From a virus, in the IMG/VR virus record IMGVR_UViG_3300010413_000071, positions 1 through 42,152 of that record: a stretch of 42,152 nt of DNA; one strand, 5' to 3'. The position numbers and the translations under genes are program-made. This document shows, piece by piece, positions 22,088 through 28,958 of this stretch. Below the pieces are notes generated by a model, which searched no databases, had not been told where the DNA came from, and saw only the letters and a list, made by a program, of their open reading frames with translations. How positions within the stretch are numbered: position 1 is the first letter of the stretch; each line of letters starts with the position of its first letter.

Positions 22088-23619
22088 TAAAATCCAGCCA
22101 ATATCTTACTCTTTTTTGCTAAAGTACGCGGAAGATTACGTACACCTATAAATTCAAGTACATCATCCTTAAGCATATTTTCAATTTCATCTTTGAAATC
22201 TTCTTTTATCTTTTCCGGATCAAAATTAATCTTCATCTTTTCTGCTAATTCTTTTTCCCAATCGGCCAAATTATTACTACTAGCAGCATCTTTTATGGCA
22301 ACTTCTGTTTCATATTCGCGCAAAAAATTTGTTCTTGCTACTTGCAATGATGTTGTAAAAACATCAGCTTCATTTCCAGCACTTAACTCAACTTGCTTTA
22401 TTTTGTACTTACCTGACAATCTATCTCCTACACCAGCAAGAATAACAGAATCACCAGATTTATATTTATTAGAACCAAAGGATAATGTAACAGTACCTTT
22501 GATAATCTCATTCGCAACCATTGTAGCAGCTTCTTTTCTTCTAGTTAATTCTTCAGCTGTACAAGGAGAAGCACTCCCATCGCATAGGTCAGTTTCAATA
22601 TCATCGTCATCACCGCCAGCTTCAACTTCATCAAATGGTAATACATATCCCTCTGGGGTTGTTATTTTTTCCTCCTTATAATCTCCTGCATTCTGTAAAC
22701 TTTGTAAAATATTACTATCCAATAAATCTTCTACTTCTTCAAAAGAATCATCAAAATTATTTTCACTTAAAACTTGTTCCGTTTTACGTATAAAAACATA
22801 TTCTGGTTCTGGTTCATCTTCATCTCCACCATAGGGGTACATATTCTCATCATATTCAGAGTCATCATCTGTACCACCATCATCGTCATCAAGAACCCAG
22901 AATCCATCAAGATTAACATTCGAAGCTTTATGATCTGCTTCTTTCCTTTTCCTGTTTTCTGTGTACTTCATATCACAAGAAAAATTAGATATGGACCAAT
23001 CATTTATTCTATAGGATAAAACTTTTACACTATTTTGTTTTCCTCGTTTTTCTAATTCAGCATCCATTTTTCGAAAGTACAATGTACTTCCATCAATGCC
23101 CCAAACATATCCATACCTATCGGCTAATCTCTGAATCAATGCCGCATCTGTCATATTGGCTTGAATCAAAGGAAAATCATCTGTAAAAGTCAATCCTTTA
23201 ATGTCTTCTATGTCATAACTAAGATTATGTCTTTCTGCTATTTTTTTAAGTATTGATGTTGGTGTACCTAAATGTCTATCTCTTTTCTGTTTCTTATTTA
23301 AAAGATGAGATTTATCCTGCAACTTTATTAAAAATGATGGTTCCCCATCTTCTGGAAAAACTTTATTTGAACTTTTTATAATGAATGGACCATAAAATTT
23401 AACATCATTGGTCCATCCTATCATAAATGTCATTCTTTGATTTTTTTGAAAAATTTGAGAATCGAAAAGGCTAGAATCAGAATCTTCAAATAGAATTTCT
23501 ACAGACGAAGCTTTCTTTTCAGGAAAAGATAATCGAATCTTCCTTATTTTCTGGATAGCTTCTGCTGTTAGTTCTTTCTTCGCTACCCATGCCGCAAATA
23601 TTGAAGACCGTACACTCAT
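22087..23619 (-). CDS. baseplate hub protein, gpD / gp27-like
   Basis: A 510-residue late-control-D type hub. The N-terminal domain has S-S-V-E-I-L-F-E-D-S and G-W-T-N-D-V-K-F-Y-G-P-F; the middle has I-L-K-K-I-A-E-R-H-N-L, then A-A-L-I-Q-R-L-A-D-R-Y-G-Y-V-W-G-I-D-G-S-T-L-Y-F, read in pieces, which is the family's hallmark. A strongly acidic insert at about residues 235-275 (runs of Asp and Glu) and a second near 320-350 are unusual; they may be flexible loops. The hub joins the tube to the spike. The ATG overlaps the LysM gene stop (ATGA). Confidence 0.85.
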   Translation of the reverse strand: MSVRSSIFAAWVAKKELTAEAIQKIRKIRLSFPEKKASSVEILFEDSDSSLFDSQIFQKNQRMTFMIGWTNDVKFYGPFIIKSSNKVFPEDGEPSFLIKLQDKSHLLNKKQKRDRHLGTPTSILKKIAERHNLSYDIEDIKGLTFTDDFPLIQANMTDAALIQRLADRYGYVWGIDGSTLYFRKMDAELEKRGKQNSVKVLSYRINDWSISNFSCDMKYTENRKRKEADHKASNVNLDGFWVLDDDDGGTDDDSEYDENMYPYGGDEDEPEPEYVFIRKTEQVLSENNFDDSFEEVEDLLDSNILQSLQNAGDYKEEKITTPEGYVLPFDEVEAGGDDDDIETDLCDGSASPCTAEELTRRKEAATMVANEIIKGTVTLSFGSNKYKSGDSVILAGVGDRLSGKYKIKQVELSAGNEADVFTTSLQVARTNFLREYETEVAIKDAASSNNLADWEKELAEKMKINFDPEKIKEDFKDEIENMLKDDVLEFIGVRNLPRTLAKKSKILAGF

Positions 23620-23915
23620 ACCAATTCAGCATAGAACCTCGGTGGGATAGTAATCTCTTCTCCTGCCTCTAAATCCAACGGAAAAAATACCTGTGGATTT
23701 ACACCGGCTAAAACATACCACTTATTACCATCCCCATACTCTCTTGCAGCGATACTTTCAAATGTATCACCAGCCTTTACTCTGTATTGTCTAGAACCTT
23801 GTGGGATTGATAAAGTTGTAGAATACAAAGCAAAATTAACATGTATTACTTCATCCGTATCAATAGTCCTACCAACTTTAACATTTCTCCATCTTGAATT
23901 TTGATGCACTGTCAT
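23616..23915 (-). CDS. LysM-domain baseplate protein
   Basis: A 99-residue protein in which residues about 43-92 form a LysM domain (Y-R-V-K-A-G-D-T-F-E-S-I-A-A-R-E-Y-G-D, then W-Y-V-L-A-G-V-N, ending G-E-E-I-T-I-P-P). In contractile tails and injection systems such LysM proteins (gp53/gpX-like) sit at the hub and stabilise the baseplate; the domain may also touch peptidoglycan. The start is the ATG at 23913-23915, whose ATGA overlaps the previous stop; a GTG nine bases upstream is also possible. Confidence 0.87.
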   Translation of the reverse strand: MTVHQNSRWRNVKVGRTIDTDEVIHVNFALYSTTLSIPQGSRQYRVKAGDTFESIAAREYGDGNKWYVLAGVNPQVFFPLDLEAGEEITIPPRFYAELV

Positions 23916-24484
23916 AATGACCACTCTGGTTCTATTTTTTCTTTTATCGTAACCATATCACTAAGTCTTTTAAGCCTTTTTAATCTCATTTGAATATCAG
24001 CAACACTGGTAAAGATTGCTTTCATCTTTATATCTACATACACTCTAGTTGGATACCCATAGCTGTTTTCTCTTACCACTCTAAATGTCATTTTGGGTAT
24101 TACAACATTCCAAAAATCAGAACCTCTACCAAACACTACTGTTGGTGGGGATATAAATTGTCCCAAACTTGTCAAAAATTTATCTATATCTGGTTGTGTA
24201 TATCTTTCAAGCTCTGCCATATCAGCAGCAACGCCTTCTTTGGCGGTAGAATATCCCTCTGTTGCATCAAGCAAAAGAACCATCGACATAGACCCACCAA
24301 TGACACTTTTAAAAATAGCCGTTGGTAATGGTGACCCTGGAGGAGAAACAAAATTGTAATCTACATCCAAATCTCTTGTATGTTCAGTTGGATTAAACTG
24401 AAAAAAATATGTTGATACAACAGAGCCATTTTCTACCCTATAAAAGTAGCCTTTATTAACAGCTCTTCCAGTTAGCATACTCAT
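23912..24484 (-). CDS. tube-initiator-like protein, CIS-tube type (190 aa)
   Basis: The 190-residue protein has Y-F-F-Q-F-N-P-T-E-H-T-R-D, a pattern that opens CIS-tube-type proteins ('F.FNP....'), then a conserved middle with R-Y-T-Q-P-D-I-D-K-F-L and G-Q-F-I-S-P-P-T-V-V-F, and a basic helical end. In related tails it lies between tape measure and LysM gene and forms the first ring between hub and tube. The ATG overlaps the tape measure stop (ATGA). Role inferred from family resemblance and position. Confidence 0.75.
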   Translation of the reverse strand: MSMLTGRAVNKGYFYRVENGSVVSTYFFQFNPTEHTRDLDVDYNFVSPPGSPLPTAIFKSVIGGSMSMVLLLDATEGYSTAKEGVAADMAELERYTQPDIDKFLTSLGQFISPPTVVFGRGSDFWNVVIPKMTFRVVRENSYGYPTRVYVDIKMKAIFTSVADIQMRLKRLKRLSDMVTIKEKIEPEWSL

Positions 24485-27399
24485 GCGAAACTAACCTCGT
24501 TGTCATCATCTAAAAGGTCTCGCATCCTTGCTACTAACTTCTTCGCAAATTCCTCAACCTCCTCTGGAGAAGCTTTTTCAACTTTGAAATTCATATTTTC
24601 AATTGTAAGATATACATTCTTTGTTTGTGCACTAGCTGTAGGGGCTGCCCTTCTTTCAGACAATGAATTATCCACAGTCCTTAAAGAACCTTCAAACATT
24701 CTATGGAATGATGGAGTTACTTCTTCAGCACCTTTCTGTACAGTAGTAACCAATGCCTGACCACTTGCTGTCAAAGTAGAAAGAGGACCCATCTTTGCAT
24801 CCGAGCCAGGAAGCAAATCACGTATCCATTGAACCATAGATAGCAACGCTTCTTTAACCGCGCTGAATCTAGCTTTCATGCCTTCTATGAATCCATCCCA
24901 TAATGCCTGACCGATACCTTTTATTTTATCTACAAGCCACAAGAAAGAATCTACTACAATACCTCCCCATGCCACTATAGTATCCATAATGGACCCCCAA
25001 TGTTTTCTTACAATATATATTACAAAAGCAAAAGCAGCTCCCAATGCAGCAATTGCAGCAATTACCAGAAGTATGGGTCCTACTGCTGCCCAAGTTGCAA
25101 CAGCTACACCAGCCCAACTAAGTTTTAATCCAAACAGTGCACCTATCATTGCTGGTATTGCTAAAATCAATCTGCCCATAGCTTGTACTGCAAGTATAAA
25201 ATGTTCTTTAATTACAAGTGCAATATACATTGCCCACATTCTAAATGCAGTAAATAATTGTGGAAGTAAAGAAGCTACCCATAATGCTCTAATACTTCTT
25301 CCAACCCACAACATTGTAGTCCAAAGAGGCATAACAAAGCTACCAGCCATTATTCCTATCAATTGTATTATCCTAAGAAATCCTCCCTTTAATGCCAACA
25401 ATGCACCACTTAGCATTGGCAATTTAGATAATGCAGTAACGCCAATTGTTTTGTTTAAAAATAACAAACTAAGTGTCGCTTGGCCTATAACAGTAGTCAT
25501 GGAAACCATTTTTATTACCATGAATATGCCAACCATCTTACCCAAGAATCGCCACATCTGTGCCATTTCTCTTATACTATCTACATGGCTTTTCATTTCA
25601 TCGCCGCCAAAAGCAGCGTTAATCATCTTGGCAATTCCACCTAAGAAATTATATACCTCTTTCAAAAGTATAAGAATTCCTTTAATGGTAGTCATAAATC
25701 CGAATGCTACACCCTCTATAAACGCTTTCCATTGTTCTTGTATTTGCAGTAATATAATCTGCATATCCTTCCATGGACCGGTAGCATCTTTAGCCCATAT
25801 CTTTTCCCATACTTTTTGAAGCCCCCAAAATATAAGAAACAAACCAATCATTGGTTTTATTACTGTTAGCGCTCTAATAGCAGCAATTCTTAATAATCCA
25901 AATCCTTTTGAAAGAACACCTAATACACCACCGAATTCTGCAATGGCCGGAGTAACATAGTACAACCACATTCGCCACGCGCCAAAAGCCAATAAAGCAC
26001 TTCCAACAGCTTTTGCTACCAATATTACTCCAACAAGTATAAAACCTAACGCTTTTGTAAAAGCAGGGCTTATTTTTACATAATCAAAAAAAACATTTAT
26101 TACTCTTCTAGCCGCAAAAGTTAAGTCCCATAAAATAGGCAATAAACCTTGCCCTAAAATAACTTGAATTCCTTCTTTGGATCCTTTTATAAAAACTTCC
26201 AATCCCCTCTGTGTATCTTCATAGGCTTTTGCACCTTGCCTTAGTGCCCCTGCATTTTCTTCCATCTTTTTAAGAAGTAAATCAAATGCATCAACACCTT
26301 TTTTACCTCCCATTTCCAATTCTTTTAATAATATGAGAACATTTTTTGCCCCAGCATCAAACGCAGACATTACTGTTCGCAAATATTCAGCTTCATTTTT
26401 TCCACTCAATTTTTGCAAACTAGCAAGCATATCTCTAATAATATCTTGAGTTTTTCTGAGCTTTCCTTGTGTATCAAATATTTCAACACCTATTCTTTTC
26501 ATAGCCCTAATTCTCATAAAACTACGACCTTTTTTGAGGTCTTCGGGTGTTAATTTTTGATACTGTTCCCAAGTAATTTTATTCCTAACTAAATACCTTT
26601 CTAATGCTCTTTCATTGATAAGAAGATTTCTTGTAAATGCATTAACATTTTCACCAGCTTCAGCAGCAGATGACCCAGCAGTACGAAGAGCGCCTGTCAA
26701 TGACATTGCCTCTTCTACGGTCATATGCATCATCTGAGGTGCAATGCGCAAAGAATTTAAAACAATTGGTAACTCTTCCCATTGCAATTTTGACTCGCGC
26801 ACAGAATGAGCCAATGCATCCATCAGTGATCTAGTGCTTCTACCTTCATGCTGAAATTTAATTAATGTAGTAGCTGCCAATTGTGCGGATTCTGCTAATC
26901 CAACAGCACCCATAGAGGCAGTAGCATAATCCAGTGCAGGAGCAAGAGCCTCAAGCATCTGAATATTATCTAAACCTGACTGTCTTAACCATCTCATACC
27001 CTGAACAGCTTCAACGGGTGTAAATTGAGTTTCTTTTGCAGTTTCTAATGCTTTATCTCTATAACGCATTAATTCGTCACCAGCTTGATTGGTAACGAAG
27101 CCAAGGGCATTCATTTCAACTTGAAAGTCTTTGGCTTGATTCATTGCCGGTGCCAGAAATTTTTTCTGCAATCCAGCGCCAACACCCATTCCAACAGCGC
27201 CAAGAGCAGTTATACCCATGGCCTTCTGCAACTCAGAGCCCATTCCACTGGCCGCTGTCTTCACACCTTGTCTTGTCTTTTGGGCTTGTTGGCGAACGCC
27301 TTGTAGGGCCGTCTGAGCCTTTGCAGCGCCAGAAACAACACCCTGGGCATCCATCTGTAAGCGAATTCCCAAGAGCATCTGTTCACCGGCATTAAACAA
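24481..27399 (-). CDS. tail tape measure protein (TTG start)
   Basis: A 972-residue protein. The N-terminal ~110 residues are helical; about 110-290 match the TP901-type tape measure domain (G-M-R-W-L-R-Q-S-G-L, then A-L-A-P-A-L-D-Y-A-T-A-S-M-G, M-T-V-E-E-A-M-S-L-T-G-A-L-R). From about 440 to 810 several hydrophobic spans occur (for example F-I-L-V-G-V-I-L-V-A and P-I-L-L-V-I-A-A-I-A-A-L-G-A-A), which are expected to help the protein enter the host membrane. It sets tail length: by the usual rule of roughly 0.15 nm per residue the tail would be near 145 nm. The start is TTG at 27397-27399, right after the upstream stop, with GGAGG six bases upstream. Confidence 0.92.
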   Translation of the reverse strand: MFNAGEQMLLGIRLQMDAQGVVSGAAKAQTALQGVRQQAQKTRQGVKTAASGMGSELQKAMGITALGAVGMGVGAGLQKKFLAPAMNQAKDFQVEMNALGFVTNQAGDELMRYRDKALETAKETQFTPVEAVQGMRWLRQSGLDNIQMLEALAPALDYATASMGAVGLAESAQLAATTLIKFQHEGRSTRSLMDALAHSVRESKLQWEELPIVLNSLRIAPQMMHMTVEEAMSLTGALRTAGSSAAEAGENVNAFTRNLLINERALERYLVRNKITWEQYQKLTPEDLKKGRSFMRIRAMKRIGVEIFDTQGKLRKTQDIIRDMLASLQKLSGKNEAEYLRTVMSAFDAGAKNVLILLKELEMGGKKGVDAFDLLLKKMEENAGALRQGAKAYEDTQRGLEVFIKGSKEGIQVILGQGLLPILWDLTFAARRVINVFFDYVKISPAFTKALGFILVGVILVAKAVGSALLAFGAWRMWLYYVTPAIAEFGGVLGVLSKGFGLLRIAAIRALTVIKPMIGLFLIFWGLQKVWEKIWAKDATGPWKDMQIILLQIQEQWKAFIEGVAFGFMTTIKGILILLKEVYNFLGGIAKMINAAFGGDEMKSHVDSIREMAQMWRFLGKMVGIFMVIKMVSMTTVIGQATLSLLFLNKTIGVTALSKLPMLSGALLALKGGFLRIIQLIGIMAGSFVMPLWTTMLWVGRSIRALWVASLLPQLFTAFRMWAMYIALVIKEHFILAVQAMGRLILAIPAMIGALFGLKLSWAGVAVATWAAVGPILLVIAAIAALGAAFAFVIYIVRKHWGSIMDTIVAWGGIVVDSFLWLVDKIKGIGQALWDGFIEGMKARFSAVKEALLSMVQWIRDLLPGSDAKMGPLSTLTASGQALVTTVQKGAEEVTPSFHRMFEGSLRTVDNSLSERRAAPTASAQTKNVYLTIENMNFKVEKASPEEVEEFAKKLVARMRDLLDDDNEVSFA

Positions 27400-27567
27400 T
27401 TAACGCCTCCTTTTTGCTGCTGCGGCTTCTCTATTTTCTCTCTGAATATCCTCGTTTATCAAATCAATATATTTATTTCGCCGGGAAGTAGGCAAACGAA
27501 GTACATACTCTTCTGTCCAACCATATTTACTGGCCAAAGCATGTACATTATTTGACAAAGCATCCAT
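27400..27567 (-). CDS. second tail assembly chaperone (gpT-like, 55 aa), also made as a frameshift fusion
   Basis: A short ORF reads MDALSNNVHALASKYGWTEE, then YVLRLPTSRRN, then a charged helix ending A-A-A-A-K-R-R-R. The motif G-W-(S/T)-E-E-Y-V-L-x-L-P-x-S-R is typical of the second tail assembly chaperone located just before tape measure genes. Its ATG overlaps the previous stop (TAATG), and its frame is the -1 frame of that gene, open back beyond a TTTTTTC slippery site. The product could therefore be made alone by reinitiation or as a 333-residue fusion (268 + 65 residues), like gpG-T of lambda. It would recruit tube subunits to the tape measure. It is followed immediately by the TTG start of that gene. 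Confidence 0.82.
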   Translation of the reverse strand: MDALSNNVHALASKYGWTEEYVLRLPTSRRNKYIDLINEDIQRENREAAAAKRRR

Positions 27568-28400
27568 TATCCTTTCGTTTGTCTCCGGCGTTCGTCGAAA
27601 AAAGCTGTCAAGTCACAAACAATTTCAAATTCTCTATTGCAATCGCATTTAACTGTTTTCCACTGTCTAAGACCCGGTAAATCCTGTTGGATGGTCACCA
27701 TCAATTTTTGACGGTCTCTTGTCTTCATTCTTTTTGCCATCTCTGTATCTATATGATCTAAAGTACCTATTTTTGTTACACATGCAGCAATAGTAGAATC
27801 CACCATCTCAGCAGAGTTGCCTAATTTTCCAATCAATTCACTATCAGCACCAGTTGGAAATCTAATGGTGCCTTCTTTATGGTATACTCCAACACCATCA
27901 GAGTTATCATATACCCCCCTGATCAATTCAAATGGAAGTTCCAACTCTTTATCATCCGGCCATTCAATAACTTTTAACTGTGATAAAAATGCTGTCTCTT
28001 CCCAAACAGATCCGCATCTTGGGCATTTTCCTGCCATGACAACATCATTACTTCCACCCAGCATATAAATTCTAGAAAGAAGATAATCTCGATCAACCTG
28101 TGTCATTTTTCTGACAAGAGCACGATCAAATTTTTTCTCTGTATTTTTTTTACGTTCCAGTAATCCGTCAATTTCCTGGATGCATCTCATTAAAACCAAT
28201 GATGTAGCAATTGCACCATTATTCTGTGCCTCTTTACTGGCAATCAAGTGATCATCTATACCACACATCTCGTCGATATAGACATCTCTATATACTGTTC
28301 CCTCTTTCCTGATTCCAACTGGAAGTCTTACATGTTCGCTTGCTACAAAGTCTTCTGGCGGGTTTCCGGCTTCTCCAGACCAATCGATTGGATTGTTCAT
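27567..28400 (-). CDS. tail assembly chaperone (gpG-like) with zinc-site motif
   Basis: A 277-residue mostly helical protein between tube and tape measure genes, the standard place for the first tail assembly chaperone. It has a C-P-R-C-G knuckle at 126-130 and K-C-D-C-N at 251-255, four Cys suited to bind zinc; relatives in myovirus clusters share this. Other motifs: R-D-V-Y-I-D-E-M-C-G and T-Q-V-D-R-D-Y-L-L-S-R-I. Codons 267-268 (TTT TTC) with the preceding T form a slippery heptamer that leads into the 55-residue ORF. The ATG follows AGGAGAT. Confidence 0.82.
   Translation of the reverse strand: MNNPIDWSGEAGNPPEDFVASEHVRLPVGIRKEGTVYRDVYIDEMCGIDDHLIASKEAQNNGAIATSLVLMRCIQEIDGLLERKKNTEKKFDRALVRKMTQVDRDYLLSRIYMLGGSNDVVMAGKCPRCGSVWEETAFLSQLKVIEWPDDKELELPFELIRGVYDNSDGVGVYHKEGTIRFPTGADSELIGKLGNSAEMVDSTIAACVTKIGTLDHIDTEMAKRMKTRDRQKLMVTIQQDLPGLRQWKTVKCDCNREFEIVCDLTAFFDERRRQTKG
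27597..27603 (-). promoter_or_regulatory. probable -1 ribosomal frameshift site T TTT TTC
   Basis: The codons GCT TTT TTC (27605-27597) give the canonical X XXY YYZ heptamer with X and Y both T and Z as C. A -1 slip continues CGA CGA ACG CCG and so on with no stop through the 55-residue ORF to TAA at 27402-27400. The zero frame stops 30 bases later at 27567. This is the arrangement used in lambda-like G/GT chaperone pairs. A downstream stimulatory structure was not evaluated. Confidence 0.75.
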
Positions 28401-28463
28401 GATGTATCTCCTATTTGTCTATGCTAGTGGTTTGCTGTATCCACTGCTATATCTATACAGAAT

Positions 28464-28919
28464 TTAAAGTTTGCTATGCTTCTGGCCTTCATTGGTAATG
28501 GTTAGAGACTGAATTAAAACATCATTACCCATAGCATCTAAATCTTCCGTTGCTAACTCGGTAGGCCATCCGCGATGCACTGTCCATTTGGCAACACGAT
28601 TACCGGCTTTATCTTTAAGATAAATAACAATTGTTTTTCGATAATCCTCGCCACCTTGTGCACCATCAGTCTGATCAACATCATATATTAAATTACGCCA
28701 ATTTATAAAATCAGAATCCGTTGACACTCCCTGTGATAAAACAATAGGATCAAACTTGGTTTGCCCAGGAAGATGATGAGGTGTTTCATTTTCTCCACCT
28801 TCTCTGTATTCAATATCTTCTGTGGATTCTGTTAGTCCAGAAACTTTAGAGAATCCAGCTCGTGTGAAGCCATCAACTTCGACTTCATACTTATAATTTC
28901 GGTATGGATCTGAAGGCAT
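28464..28919 (-). CDS. tail tube protein, gp19-like
   Basis: A 151-residue protein starting MPSDPYRNYKYEVEVDG and continuing A-G-F-S-K-V-S-G-L-T-E-S-T-E-D-I-E-Y-R-E-G-G-E-N. 'F.V.VDG...AGF..VSGL....E..EYREGG' is the hallmark of T4 gp19-type and contractile-injection-system tube subunits. It stacks as hexamers to form the inner tube through which DNA passes. It directly follows the sheath gene, as usual, with GGAGTG ahead of its ATG. Confidence 0.93.
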   Translation of the reverse strand: MPSDPYRNYKYEVEVDGFTRAGFSKVSGLTESTEDIEYREGGENETPHHLPGQTKFDPIVLSQGVSTDSDFINWRNLIYDVDQTDGAQGGEDYRKTIVIYLKDKAGNRVAKWTVHRGWPTELATEDLDAMGNDVLIQSLTITNEGQKHSKL

Positions 28920-28958
28920 TTCTACACTCCTTGTTGTCTAAATAACACCTTTTTAGAA

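Noticed and set aside
22193-22681. 162-codon open frame on the plus strand
   Set aside because: It is antisense to the hub gene; the Ser-rich stretch is simply the reverse of its acidic region.
24989-25819. 276-codon open frame on the plus strand
   Set aside because: It lies wholly inside the tape measure gene on the opposite strand, and its translation only mirrors the hydrophobic segments of that gene. No ribosome site or promoter of its own is convincing.
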